The translations under genes and the position numbers were made by a program. A DNA stretch of 64,000 nucleotides. Origin: Isoetes taiwanensis. Lineage: Eukaryota > Streptophyta > Lycopodiopsida > Isoetales > Isoetaceae. Shown here piece after piece: positions 51,398 through 63,217 of the stretch. Positions within the stretch are counted from its first letter, which is position 1. Each line of letters begins with the position of its first letter. The stretch is from assembly GCA_021234155.1 (NCBI GenBank), contig JAJEKV010000020.1, positions 818,938-882,937 of the forward strand, read 5' to 3'. Under the pieces are notes generated by a model. That model did not search any database. It saw only the letters and a program-made list of their open reading frames with translations, and was not told the origin of the DNA.

Positions 51398-51500
51398 GTC
51401 TTACGGTTCGCCGATCGGAGGTTGGGCACCCAAAAATCGCCTCAAAAAGCGGGAGCAATTTTCTAAAGAGGGAACGTACAAATGAGGGGGGGTCTAGGTC

Positions 51501-51510
51501 TATTTATAGC
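51501..51510 (-). promoter_or_regulatory. TATA box of the histone-like gene
   Basis: GCTATAAATA on the minus strand, about 105 bp before the ATG. The mirror-image copy at 63768-63777 has the identical box at the same distance from its ATG. Flanking sequence is also conserved (GACCTAAAATT before it), which argues for a used promoter. Confidence 0.75.
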
Positions 51511-51609
51511 TTGGGCAATTTTAGGTCAAAATTTAAGTTGCTCTTTTTTATGTGCCAAGGCACCTATTGACTTAAAACATGTACTTATTTCAGAGTTTCC
51601 TAAGTACTG

Positions 51610-51678
51610 GTCTCACATGATGCGCTGGAGGCCCGAGCTAATAATTAGATCAAGCTTCTGGCGCATGGTCTGAGACAT
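51610..51678. promoter_or_regulatory. Hairpin 3 (proximal, upstream of the histone-like gene)
   Basis: GGTCTCACATGATGCGCTGG pairs with the end GGCGCATGGTCTGAGACATT; the centre AGCTAATAATTAGATC differs from hairpins 1 and 2. It lies about 100 bp upstream of the TATA box. Confidence 0.8.
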
Positions 51679-51745
51679 TGTGCATTTTTTACTAAATTAT
51701 GTAACTTCTAGGCATATTCCTAGGGATGTAATATAAATTCTAGCT

Positions 51746-51750
51746 AATTC
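51746..51750. other. Left target-site duplication AATTC of the gypsy element
   Basis: AATTC here and again at 59769-59773, directly outside the two LTRs. Five bases is the usual length for this superfamily. Confidence 0.95.
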
Positions 51751-53432
51751 TGTTATGCCTAAATATTTACAGACCATTGTTTGAAATTTGCATGCATGCT
51801 AATGTTATTAGGCATAATGGATGTTTATGATGGTCGCATGCCCCTAGTCTAGATTAGATTGTTGTGGTGCACCACGGCATGGTAGATCTTAGACTAGGGC
51901 GCAACCAGATGTTTTCATGGAAACGTGGTTGCGGGATGCCTTAACATTATGGAAACAATATAGTTAAGGTTGTAAATAGCTTAATGGGTGAATAACCCAT
52001 TGAAGTGAATTAAGATTATAATGGTTTTATAAAACCATTGAACATTAAAAGCGTGAGCACCCCTTAATCGGGGATGCTACTGGCTGCTGCCGTGGACGGC
52101 CACCGAATGGTTTTGGGCGGCAGGTCGGGTCGCTATCCTGCACCCACATGATTTGGTTTGGGTCGCCACGTGGCTTTGCCAGGTTGGCATGTGCTGGTTT
52201 AGCAGGTCGACTCACTGCACAAAGAGAGGCCGAAGGATAAAAGGAACTAGGCGAACATTACGTAAGGAAATCCGGAACCGCATGGCCGGGATCCGGAGAG
52301 GGAAGTCGGGCGAGCTTGGAATATTAAGAACGGGGAGTTGATTGCAGCGTTGATGTAGCTCGTGAAGTCGAGAATAATTCCAGGCAATTGGTAAGCCTTA
52401 TGATTGGAGAATCGATTGCCATGGTAGATGGGGTCTTCTCGAAAGGAGACGAAATCCAAGCTTACCTCAAACTCTAATTAACGAAGCTTCACCTTAAGGG
52501 CATTCTTGGATTGCCTAAAGGACTTTTCCCTTAAACATTATTCGATACTCAGTTCTGTAAAAAAAGCTTGTAGGTGCTAGATGGGTGCTGGCTTGGCTTG
52601 GACCCTGATGGATTTCATGGTTGTTTAGTAGCGCAAGTAAAGTTCTCGCGACCGAACAAGCCAGCTGATATAACCTTATGCATAGCATGCTTCTTAGGGT
52701 GTTCCTGTGAAAGAACGTAATGGCAAGCGAATGCTTACCATGAGAACTTCCTTATACCGGTGAGATACATATATAGCCTTGGTATGGGACAAGGTTATGT
52801 GTATATCAACAGGCCGGAGATATTGGTAGTTCTATGGGGCTCTGCTCCATTGTAGAGATATCTTTATGATATGGGAATGAGCACGTTGAGCGCTTATTCC
52901 AGGGAGTTTATGCATAGCATGTATGTAGATGAGCGAGGCTTATCTTATTAGGAACCATTGGCATTAGTGAGGCGAAGCTCATCACTGGTATGGGACGGTG
53001 ATGGGTGGAACCAACAGTCTAATGGCCTGGGTCCCTATGATGGTTGCAATTTCTCCCTTACACTGGATCCACCAGCGCGAGGGTTCTAGACGACGTACTG
53101 TCTAGATATGGTGGGGTGTGTCTGGTTGACAGATACTATGGTGCGTATGGTGGATTCCATATGTGTGTTCTTGCAGTCGTCAGTCGTTGCTGCTTGTTGA
53201 CATTACTGGATAATTCTTGTGCATGTTGCTAACACGTGGAAGCTTGTGCAGGCTGTTTGATAGCTGGCGGAGCGTACGTGTATATTTAGTTATCTTGTGT
53301 TATCATCTTGTTATCTGTATATGTGGCTTTCATGTATATAGCCTCGTGGGAGGCAAGATTTGTTCGCGGTACTCGATGGTTTGATGTGAATACAAATCGA
53401 AATTTTTGGTACTAAAATTTTGGTTCGTAACA
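51751..53432 (+). repeat. 5' LTR of the Ty3/gypsy element
   Basis: Begins TGTTATGCCTAAATATTTAC and ends TTTTGGTTCGTAACA. It matches the 3' LTR (58072-59768). A 23-26-bp segment near 51940 (CCTTAACATTATGGAAAC) is absent from the 3' LTR. Other differences are mostly at CAG/CTG words, while 300-base runs elsewhere are identical. Confidence 0.95.
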
Positions 53433-53433
53433 G

Positions 53434-53446
53434 TGGTATCAGAGCC
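53434..53446 (+). other. Primer binding site (initiator tRNA-Met)
   Basis: TGGTATCAGAGCC, one base after the 5' LTR. It is complementary to the 3' end of plant initiator tRNA-Met. Confidence 0.9.
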
Positions 53447-53477
53447 TAAGTTGCGGCTTGGACCTTGAGTAGCTGAG

Positions 53478-54700
53478 ATGGAGCACGGCGAGACTAGTGC
53501 AGGCACACACACTGTAGCGGGGCAGGCGACTCCTATGGAGGAGGAACCTGATGTATGAGGGCTAGCCGCCGCAGGCACAGAAACCCGTAAGAACCCGGAG
53601 ACCATGCACGGCGGGGTGAGGACTTTGGGGTGTGCGCAGCAGAGCCTCAAGGCTGTATTGGATACTCAGACTGCTATGAGAACTGTTTTGGAGACCCTTG
53701 CTGGCACGGATGGCCTAGGGAAGTCTGCGGAGAAGGGAAAGTCTCCGGCAGTAGTGGTGGTGGACCCGGATGTACCTGGTGCTAGTGCCGGGCGTGGGAG
53801 CGGCCATCGAAGAGTTCCGGATTGAGCAAGGAGGACATCTGCAGTCTCGAGCGCACAAAGACCCCGGATTGGGATGGGAAAGGCACTGTTGAGGAGGCGA
53901 TGGCTTGGATTGACAAGCTTGAGACTTTTTTTTAGGCTACCAATAAAGGCGACAAGGCGCGGTTGTTTATTGCGCAGATGCGGCTGAAATCAGATGCCTA
54001 TAGTTGGTGGAATGGTCCTACCATGAAAAAGGAGGTGAATACTTGGTCTGATTTCAGGAAATACTTTATTGGGGAGTATGCACCTCAGCATGATGCTCGT
54101 GATGCGCTTGAGAAGTTGCGGTACTGTAAGCAGACAGGTTCTCTCAGTGCTTATATCAATAAGGTACGGGGTTATATCCACAGGGTTGGAGACGACCGAG
54201 GCTCGGCAGGTTGATTTCTTTCTAGGTGGTCTATCCAGTGTTGCTCTCAAGAAGCAGATAATCGGGTTGAAGCCCGAGGATTTTGAGAGGGCAACGATGT
54301 TGGCTCGTCAGCTTGGGGAAGAGGATGAGTCTTTTAAGAAGACGTCCCGGAAGTTCTCAAAGAAGAAAAACAGGTGGTTCAAGAAGAAAAAGTCTGAAAA
54401 GCTTGAACAGCCTAAGTCTAAGTCTGCAGGTGGAGAGTCCAAGAAGCGTAAAGCGGACTTTAAGTCCGGTGGTCCCAGGAAAAGGATATTCTGCTATAGG
54501 TGTGGGGAGCCTGGGCACATTAGTCGTGAATGTTCTCAGCCACAGAACAAGAAAGCAGATAACAAGAAAGCAAACGTGACTGAAAAGGCTGAAGAAGTAT
54601 TGGAATCTAAGACGGTTTCAGCCATTGCCATGGAAGAGCTATGCGCGCTGGATAAGCCCGCAAGCAAAGACATTATGGACATGTTTGTTGGACGGGTTAT
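53478..54700 (+). pseudogene. gypsy gag region
   Basis: Structural protein of the element's particle. A start at ATG 53478 is soon interrupted (TGA near 53557). The conserved core follows at 53963-54210 with YSWWNGPTMKKEVNTWSDF and EYAPQHDARDALEKLRYCKQ, then continues in a second frame from about 54190 (ARQVDFFLGGLSS). A lysine-rich stretch precedes the zinc knuckle CYRCGEPGHISREC (54492-54533, CX2CX4HX4C), which binds RNA. It flows into protease without a stop. Confidence 0.85.
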
Positions 54701-54719
54701 TAGATTCTTGGGCAGAATC

Positions 54720-56512
54720 ATGGGCCGAAACGTAGTTGTGCTATTGGATTGTGGCTCTTCTGACATGTTTGTATCTTCTAAGTTGGTGGAAGAACTGCAC
54801 CTACCTTGTGTAAAGACTAATAAATACAAGGTAGATGGGCCTTTTGTGAATGATTCTCAGGTGGAGGATCGTAAAGCTATTGGGGTGCCCTTGTGTATTC
54901 AAGGATACCAGGAAAAGCTTGATTTTGACCTCTTAGATGTTGGCCGGTATGATGTGGTACTGGGGATAACATGGTTGCAGCGGGTTAAGCCTACTGCAAT
55001 AGATTGGAACACTCACCAGGTGACGCTGAAGCACGATGGACGGGAGATCTATCTGCAGGGGAGTCCTTTGACGGGAGCTTCCAAGATCGTGTCGTCGCTT
55101 CAGGTCAAGAAACTGGTACGTAAATCTTCCAATCAATGTTTTCTTTTATTTATTGATGAATGTTATCCTGCTGTTGAGTGCTGTCATATGAGTGCTGAAA
55201 GTGAGGTCATAGAGAATTCAAAAGGCCAGAGAGAGTTGCAGGATCTGTTATGTGAATTTCAGGATGTGTTCCCTGAGGAACTGCCTGAAGGTCTTCCACC
55301 TAGTAGAGAGATTGAACATGAGATTGATTTAGAGCCTGGATCCAAACCTGTGTTTCGTAGCCCTTATAGATTGTCCATATTGGAACAAGAGGAGGTTAAG
55401 AAGCAGGTTCATGAGCTGTTAGCCAAAGGGTTTGCGAGACCTAGCAAATCCCCTTATGGTGCTCCTGTCATTCTAGTCAAGAAAAAGGACGGATCGAGCG
55501 GATGTGCATTGATTATCGTGCTTTAAATAAGATCACGATCAAGAATAGGTACCCGTTGCCTAGAATTGATGAGATTATGGATAGATTAACAGAAGCTAAG
55601 TATTTTTCTAAGTTGGATTTGCGCAGTGGTTATCACCAGATAAGGGTGAAGGAGTCGGATGTACATAAGACTGCCTTCAGGACCACCTTTGGTCATTTTG
55701 AGTTTTTGGTGATGCCTTTTGGACTAACGAATGCTCCTGCTACTTTTTCCAGAATGATGAATGAGGTTTTTGCAGGATGTCTTGATACTTTTGTTGAAGT
55801 ATTTCTAGATGATATCCTAGTGTATAGCAAAACCTTGGATGAGCATTTGAATCATTTGCGTTCTGTGCTAACTCTGCTCAGACAGCATAAGTTGTATGCA
55901 AAGATGTCAAAGTGTGAATTTCTGAAAGCACAGGTGGAATATTTGGGCCACATTGTATCTGCTGAAGGTGTAACTGTAGATCCCAAGAAGACGGAGGCAA
56001 TTCAGTCTTGGCCTGTGCCAAAGAATGTATCTGAGTTGCGTAGTTTCCTGGGCTTGGCCAGTTATTATCGCAGATTTGTCTGGAAGTTTGCCAAGATTGC
56101 AGCTGCTTTGACTATGTTGTTGAAAACTAATGTCCAGTGGCAATGGATAGTGAAGCAGCAGCAGGCAATGGATATGGTGAAGAGGTTGCTAACCTCGGCA
56201 CCTATTCTGTTGATTCCAGACATGAGTAAACCTTATGAGGTTTACACTGATGCATGTGGTTATGCCATTGGTGCTGTTCTCATGCAGGATGGGAGGGTGG
56301 TGGCGTATGAAAGTCGCCAACTCAATGCTGCTGAGAAGAACTATTCCACCTATGAGCAGGAGTTACTGGCAATGGTTCATGCGCTCAAAGTCTGGAAACA
56401 TTATGGTCTATACCGATCACACGCCTTTGAAATTCCTGCAAAGCCAGGCCGAGGTAAGTCCCAGGCAAGCAAGATGGTTGGACTTCCTTTCTCAATTTCA
56501 TTTTCATGTTGA
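54720..56512 (+). pseudogene. gypsy pol: protease, reverse transcriptase, RNase H start
   Basis: The protease region carries VVLLDCGSSDMFVSS near 54735; the usual DSG/DTG is DCG here, an odd active site. RT begins about 55310 (FRSPYRLS) and breaks frame near 55495, where a Trp-containing SWRMCIDY-type block is expected. It resumes at 55502 with [44 protein letters not shown] and the catalytic FLDDILVYS (near 55800-55828). The tether and RNase H follow ([39 protein letters not shown]), and the frame breaks again near 56400. Two breaks in otherwise well-kept sequence fit either recent decay or sequence error. Confidence 0.9.
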
Positions 56513-58045
56513 ACATCTTCCCGGGAAAAAGAATCCTGTTGCTGATGCTCTTTCTAAGGTTCGGGAAGTGAATGTGATGGTTCAATGTGAAATTGCTTTG
56601 GTGTCACAGATTAAGCAAGCATATGACTTGGATGCCTATATTTTGAGTATGCAGCATCTATCCAAGTTACCTGATGCTTGGGATATCCAGAATGGACTCT
56701 GGTATCATAAGGGACGTATTTATGTTCCCGCTGTGGACACTTTGAGAAAGCAATTATTGAGCGAATTTCATGATGCACCCTATGCGGGGCATGGAGGTGA
56801 ATGGAAAACATATGAATCGCTCAAGAGAATGTTTTACTGGCCTAGCTTGAAAGAGGATGTGCAGGAATATGTAAAAGTTTGTGAGACTTGTCAGCAGGTT
56901 AAAACGAGTCGGGGCAAGACTCCAGGACTTTTGCAACCTCTGCCGGTGCCAGAGGAGAGATGGAGTGAAATCTCTATGGATTTCATTGTAAAGTTGCCTC
57001 GCATCGCGGCATCACTTTACTCGCATTAATTTGTCATTGTGGATAGGTTGATCAAGTATGCACGCTTTATACCTCGACAAAGAATGTCGATGGCTTGGCG
57101 GTGGCCAAGGCATATATGCAAAGATATATTTCCTATTTTGGATTACCCAAAGCTATTGTAAGTGATCGAGATGTGAAATTCATCGGGAATTTCTCGCGCT
57201 AATTGTTCTGGTGATTAAAGTGCACTCTTCGGTTCTCTAGTGGAGATCATCCTAAAACGGATGGGCAAACCGAAAAGAGTGAACCAGATTCGGAGGATAT
57301 GCCGAGATCTTATGTGGCCACTCAACAATCCAGATGGAAGGACTATTTGCCAATTGTGGAGTTTGCTTACAATAATGGGTTCCAACAGAGCATCAAAACT
57401 AGCCCGTTTGTGGCTATGTTTGGGAGAAATCCTAGAGGACCTGTATCGCTTGGTTTTGATGGGCTGAAAACTGATGCTGCCATAAGTATGCTTGAAGGCA
57501 TGGATGTGACACTTGGGTTGTGTCAATTGCATATGAGACAGGCCCAGGATCGGGCAAGGGCGCGCGCCAATTTGTCAAGAGCCCCGATCGAGCTGCATGA
57601 AGGTCAGATGGTGTACCTTCGTGTGGTCTTCCCTGCAAATCTGAAAAGAAAAGCAATATTGCCATTGCTTGCAGGAAAGAAACCAAAGCTCTCCCCAAGA
57701 TACAGTGGTCCTTATAAGATTTTGAAAAAGTATAATGATGTTGCCTTCAAGTTGCAACTTCCACCGAATGTGGACATTTATCCAGTTTTCCATGTGAGCG
57801 ATTCCATACCAGCCTGGGAAAGTCCGCGAATGTTGTGCCTTCTCAGAACACATGGTGGAGTTGGATAGAATTCCTACCCCCGAAAAGAATATTGAATTCC
57901 TGATAGTGCGGATCCGCCAAAGAGACCGATGGAATTTTCGGTGAAGTGGAAGCATAGACCTGCCTCAGAGGCGACGTGGGAGAGTCGTCGTTTCATGACT
58001 CAATATCCGGATGTTATGGCTCAATGGCCTGGAGCCGATTCTTGA
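56400..58045 (+). pseudogene. gypsy pol: RNase H end, integrase, chromodomain
   Basis: Continues with [11 protein letters not shown] and LPGKKNPVADALSK (56406-56560); the integrase zinc domain with H..H and CETCQQVK (56769-56905); the start of the core with ISMDFIVKLP; a degraded core (57030-57300); and from 57300 WKDYLPIVEFAYNN, GRNPRGPVSLGFD, LSPRYSGPYKILKK and VFHVS. The last part (about 57880-58045) holds the chromodomain end VKWKHRPASEATWESRRF before TGA. Chromodomains bind methylated histone tails and steer integration. At least three frameshifts are present. Confidence 0.9.
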
Positions 58046-58055
58046 GGACAAGAAT

Positions 58056-58071
58056 CCCAGGGGGGGAGTAA
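58056..58071 (+). other. Polypurine tract
   Basis: CCCAGGGGGGGAGTAA directly before the 3' LTR; it primes plus-strand synthesis. Confidence 0.85.
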
Positions 58072-59768
58072 TGTTATGCCTAAATATTTACAGACCATTG
58101 TTTGAAATTTGTATGCATGCTAATGTTATTAGGCATAATGGATGTTTATGATGGTCGCATGCCCCTAGTCTAGATTAGGTTGTTGTGGTGCACCACGGCA
58201 TGGTAGATCTTAGACTAGGGCGCAACCAGATGTTTTCATGGAAACGTGGTTGCGGGATAGTTAAGGTTGTAAATAGCTTAATGGGTGAATAACCCATTGA
58301 AGTGAATTAAGATTATAATGGTTTTATAAAACCATTGAACATTAAAAGCGTGAGCACCCCTTAATCGGGGGATGCTACCCTGCTGCTGTGACGGCCACCT
58401 GAATGGCTTGGGCGGCAGGCCGGGCTGCTATCCGGCAGACCCACATGATTGCAGTTGGGTCGCCACGTGGCTTCGCCAGGTTGGCATGTGCTGGTTTAGC
58501 AGGGTCGGCGGCCTGTACAAAGAGAGGCCGGGAGGATAAAAGGAACTAGGCGGAACTGTTACAGAAGGAAATCCGGAAACTGCATAACAGCGGGATCTGG
58601 AGAGGGAAGTCAGAAGCAGAGCTTGGAATATTAAGAACGGGGAGTTGATTGCAGCGTTGCTGTAGCTCGTGAAGCTGAGAATAATTCCGAGGCAATTGGT
58701 AAGCCTTATGATTGGAGAATCTGATTGCCATGGTAGATGGGGTCTTCTGGAAAGGAGACGAAATCCAAGCTTACCTCAAACTCAGAATTAACGAAGCTTC
58801 ACCTTAAGGGCATTCTTGGATTGCCTAAAGGACTTTCCCCTTAAACATTATTCGATACTAGCTCTGTGACTCCTTTTGTAGAAACCAGTTCTGTAACAGA
58901 AGCTTGTAGGTGCTAGATGGGTGCTGGCTTGGCTTGGACCGTGATGGATTTCATGGTTGTTTAGTAGCAGCAAGTAAAGTTCTGCACTTAACAAGCCAGC
59001 TGATATAACCTTATGCATAGCATGCTTCTTAGGGTGTTCCTGTGAAAGAACGTAATGGCAAGCGAATGCTTACCATAAGAACTTCCTTATACCGGTGAGA
59101 TACATATATAGCCTTGGTATGGGACAAGGTTATGTGTATATCAACAGGCCGGAGATATTGGTAGTTCTATGGGGCTCTGCTCCATTGTAGAGATATCTTT
59201 ATGATATGGGAATGAGCACGTTGAGCGCTTATTCCAGGGAGTTTATGCATAGCATGTATGTAGATGAGCGAGGCTTATCTTATTAGGAACCATTGGCGTT
59301 AGTGAGGCGAAGCTCATCACTGGTATGGGACGGTGATGGGTGGAACCAACAGTCTAATGGCCTGGGTCCCTATGATGCTTGCAGTTTCTCCCTCACTCTG
59401 GATCCACCAGCGCGGGGGTTCTAGACGACGTACTGTCTAGATATGGTGGGGTGTGTCTGGTTGGCAGATACTATGGTGCGTGTGGTGGATTCCATATGTG
59501 TGTTCTTGCAGTCGTCAGTCGTTGCTGCTTGTTGACATTACTGGATAACTCTTGTGCATGTTGCTAACACGTGGAAGCTTGTGCAGGCTGTTTGATAGCT
59601 GGCGGAGCGTACGTGTATATTTAGTTATCTTGTGTTATCATCTTGTTATCTGTATATGTGGCTTTCATGTATATAGCCTCGTGGGAGGCAGTACTTGTTC
59701 TGTGTACTCTGATGGTTTGATGTGAATACAAATCAAAATTTTTGGTACTAAAATTTTGGTTCGTAACA
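58072..59768 (+). repeat. 3' LTR of the Ty3/gypsy element
   Basis: TGTTATGCC to TTCGTAACA, followed by AATTC. 1697 bp against 1682 in the 5' LTR. Confidence 0.95.
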
Positions 59769-59843
59769 AATTCTTACCTTAAAAGTCGATCTAGCATGTT
59801 ACCTTATTAAAATTCATCAAGTATTAAGGTGATTATGGCCTAA

Positions 59844-59912
59844 TGTCTTGCATGATGCGCCCAGGGCTCGACCTAAATTTTAGGTTTGTGCTCTGGCGCA
59901 TGGTGTGAGACA
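59844..59912. promoter_or_regulatory. Hairpin 4 (distal member of the histone-gene pair)
   Basis: Left arm TGTCTTGCATGATGCGCCCA, centre GACCTAAATTTTAGGT, right arm TCTGGCGCATGGTGTGAGACA. With the gypsy element removed, it lies about 165 bp from hairpin 3. Confidence 0.85.
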
Positions 59913-60102
59913 TTCTTACCTTAAAAAGATTTGGCTCAATTTTTTAGTCTTTTTATGTTCCAATTCGCCTAACTGTTACTAGCTTAGCATATACTACAAA
60001 AATGAGAAAAAAAAATTCCCACTTTTCGAGGTTTGAGGATCCTATCAAGTTAGTACTACTGGGAGCATGGCCAGTGCTTTGCTCTTGGTCTCCAAGAACA
60101 TT

Positions 60103-60115
60103 GCTCTGATACCAC
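60103..60115 (-). other. Primer-site-like sequence next to left LTR-like arm
   Basis: On the minus strand GTGGTATCAGAGC follows immediately after the arm end ACGTCACA, the pattern of an LTR end plus initiator tRNA-Met primer site. The mirror copy at 63218-63230 is TTGGTATCGAGC. Confidence 0.75.
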
Positions 60116-61665
60116 TGTGACGTCCCCTACTCATATACGGTGCCCTCACCGTATACAAACAGGAGTTCATCCCCCATACCAGCTCCATACTGATACAAGT
60201 TCCTCCACGTATCACTGCAACCTTGATGAGTTCCAGTGGGAAGAATGAAGGGGTCATTTTACCCTGTCTCCCTCAGGGCCTACCTAGCTGCGGAAGCATA
60301 AACATACATGTCAGTATACAACATCACATAGCCATCTTGAAGGATGGCTCATCACATATCTGCATAGACAAAGATCAGCACATCATATATGGAGTTCCTA
60401 CCCAAGGCTCAGACTCAAGGGGATGACTGACGACTTGGGACTCCAGAGTTCATTGCAGACATCATGGCAATGGATTTGGCTGGCATGAGAACATGGCTTA
60501 GGGTAGTCCACTCCATCCGCCCCTCCTGTGCACACTTTGCAGAGTAGGTTGAAAAGTGTTGGGACCTGACTGTAGCCCGCCGGATATATAGCCAAGGGGG
60601 CTATTCCTGGGTTGCATCTCCCCAGTTCTGATGGGGCAGGTAGGGATCACTCCCTCCAGAGATCTACATGCTGACTCAAGGTGACTAGAGGGCCACTGCC
60701 CTTATTCGACTTGAACCCAATGGAGAGTGACGCATCACTCCACGGGTGTCGAGCCCATGCCTTGCCCACACGCAGTGGCAAGCCATTAGATCTAGTCCAC
60801 AGGAATCCCCAGTAGGCCTTACACACCAGAGGGATCATTCTCATGAGTCAGGACATGAACCTCCTTGTGAGCCAGTCTAGTCCCTTCACCCAGAACCAGG
60901 TGTGGTTCTTGTACACAGGCCGGATTTACAGTGTGCTAGAGAGGCTAACTAGGAGCATCAACTACCAGGCTTTAAGGTCTCTACCCCCCTTCCCAATACA
61001 ATGAGTTCACAGAGATACATCATCCATATACATCACAGAAGAATTAAAGAACTAGATCTAATCTATATCACAGAGTTAGGTTCTTTAGTTAGAGGTTGGT
61101 ATCTGAGGATCTAAATGGCTGCTATGGGCAATTTAATAGGCTAAACCTACTGATTCAATGACTGGGAGACGGTTTAGGCTATTAAATTGATTAAATACCT
61201 GATCCTTGGCTCGCTCCTCTTGCCCTGAACTCGACCATCCTGCTGAACTGCTAGAAGATGAAGCTAGAAAGGGAAACTAATGAGCTAGGTCGCTCAGACA
61301 GAGTCTGGGAGGCGGGTTTGACTCCTGGAGCAAGTAAAACAGAGCCCTAAAATGGCATGAATGAAAATAGCAAGTTAGGGTTTCCTTTACCTAAATAGAC
61401 AAGGCGTTAGGGCTAGGGTTTCCAATTATCCCTTTAAGCATGTGGGATAATTGGGTATAGCCCACTTGCCTTTATTAACTAGGTGGCATAAAGTGTCCAC
61501 ATGGGAAAATGTGTACACTTGGATAAATGTGCACATGGGTAAATGTGCACATTAATAAATGTACACACCTTGCAAGTCGCCCCCTAGGGTGCTACCTGCT
61601 TGGCTACACGTCGGTGTACACGTCAGTCTGGATGGCGTATATGCGTGACGAGGCAGTACAGTATA
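60116..61665 (-). repeat. Left LTR-like arm of a 3.1-kb inverted repeat
   Basis: Reads leftwards as an LTR that ends GTAGGGGACGTCACA. It is a diverged inverted copy of 61666-63217. Landmarks: CACAGAGTTAGGTTCTTTAG (near 61059) against AACCTAACTCTATGATTAGA (near 62248), and TTGGGTAGGA-type words at both outer ends. Compared with the right arm it lacks the first ~36 bases at its 5' (central) end. No ORF with recognisable content. Confidence 0.75.
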
Positions 61666-63217
61666 TGTGACGTTCCAGCACAGTATACGGTCCCAGGACG
61701 TATACTGTACTGCCCCGTCACGCATACACGCCACTCCGACCGACGTGTACGCCAACGGATAGCCAGGTAAGTAGCCCTAGGGGCAACTTGCTAGGAGTGT
61801 TCATATATTATTAATGTGCACATGTGCACATTAATGAGGGCACACCTTTCCATGTTGGCATATTTTGCCACCTAGCCATTAAAGGCAAGTGGGGGCTTTC
61901 CAATTATCCCACATGCCAAATTGGGTAATTGAAAACCCTAGCCTAAACCCCATGTCTATTTAGGGTAGGAAAACCCTAGCTTGCTAGTTTTTCGTCCTTA
62001 GGGTTTTAGAGCTCGGGGCTTTGGCTGCCCCAGAGCCAAAACCGCCCCCCCGCCTGCTTAATTGCACCATCGGTTCCCCACTCCGCCACCTCAGCAGGAT
62101 GGTTGAACTCAGTCGAGGAGCCACTCAAGGATCAGAGTTTGGTCAATTTAATAGCTTAAACCGTCTTCTAATCATAGAATCAGAGGTTTAGACTATTAAA
62201 TTGCCCATAGCAGCCTATCTAGATCTTAGATTCGACACTAACTAAAGAACCTAACTCTATGATTAGATCTAGTTCTTTAGTTCTTTCGTGATGTATTTGG
62301 ATGATGTATCTCTCAAGTGGAACTCCTTGTATTGGGAAGGGGGTAGAGGCCCTAAAGCTTGTAGTTGATGCTCCTAGAGTAGCCCTCTAGCACACCGAGA
62401 TTTGGCCTCAGGTACAAGAGCCACACCCGGTTGTGGGTGAAGGGGCCGACCGCTAAGAAGGGGGCTCATGTCCCGACTCTTGAACCATCCCCCGTGTGTA
62501 AAGTCACCGGGATCATTGTGACTAGGTCCAATGGCTTACCACCGAAAGCGGTAAGGCATGGGCTCGACACCCGTGAAGTGGTGTACACTTTCCAAAGGTT
62601 CAAATAACACGGCAAAGGGCCCTCTAGTCACCTTGAGTTAGCATGTAGATCTCTCGAGGGAGTGATCCCTACCTGCCCCATCGAACCGGGAGGATGAGAC
62701 CCGTGAATAGCCCCTTTCGCTATGCATCCGGGCGGCTTTACAAAAGTCCCGACACTTTTCAATTTTACTCGCAAAGTGTGCAATGTGAGGGGCGGATGGA
62801 GTGGACAACCCTATGCCATGTTCTTATGCCACCAACCCCATTGCCATGAATTCTGGCTCAAGCAACGAATCCTCGAGACCCAAGCCGCCACCATCCTTTG
62901 AGTCCGAGCCTTGGGTAGGATCCCCTATGTGATGTGCCGATCTTTGTCCATGCAGAGATATGAGGAGGACCATCCTTTCGAGATGGTCACAGGATGTTGA
63001 TGTATGTGCTACCGACATGTATGTTTACGCCCGCAGCCTAGGTAGGCCCCGAGGGAGACGGGTAGAATGACACCTTCACTCTTCCCAATCGACCTCGCTA
63101 CGGGTGCAAAGGATATGTGGAGGGCCCTCAGACGCGATGGAGCGGGTGTGGGGAAGAACTTCCGCTTGTATGGCTACCTGTGAGTGCACCGTGATAATGA
63201 AAGTAGGGGACGCCACA
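61666..63217 (+). repeat. Right LTR-like arm of a 3.1-kb inverted repeat
   Basis: Begins TGTGACGTTCCAGCACAGTA and ends GTAGGGGACGCCACA: 1552 bp with TG...CA ends. A primer-site-like TTGGTATCGAGC follows. The region is richer in CG dinucleotides than its left partner. The centre (61635-61745) can fold as a strong cruciform (AGTACAGTATA / TATACTGTACT). Confidence 0.75.

Larger units (their letters stand above)
51751..59768 (+). mobile_element. Ty3/gypsy chromovirus, full length (8.0 kb)
   Basis: LTRs of ~1.69 kb, 5-bp target duplication AATTC, primer site for initiator tRNA-Met, gag with zinc knuckle, protease, RT, RNase H, integrase, C-terminal chromodomain and a polypurine tract. The order RT before integrase places it in Ty3/gypsy; the chromodomain marks a chromovirus. 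It sits between hairpins 3 and 4, upstream of the histone-like gene, which reads the other way. The near-identical LTRs suggest a recent insertion; frameshifts in the coding region make it inactive unless they are sequence errors. Confidence 0.95.

Noticed and set aside
53990-54250. Minus-strand ORFs across the gypsy element
   Set aside because: Shadows of the gag and pol reading frames.
60103-60115. A tRNA gene
   Set aside because: Only the 12-13 bases complementary to the tRNA 3' end are present; it is a retroelement primer site. No tRNA or rRNA gene was recognised in the window.
60116-63217. Reading the whole inverted repeat as one long-TIR DNA transposon
   Set aside because: Both outer ends are followed by primer-binding-like sequence and share leader and gene sequence beyond the arms, so the symmetry extends past any transposon end.
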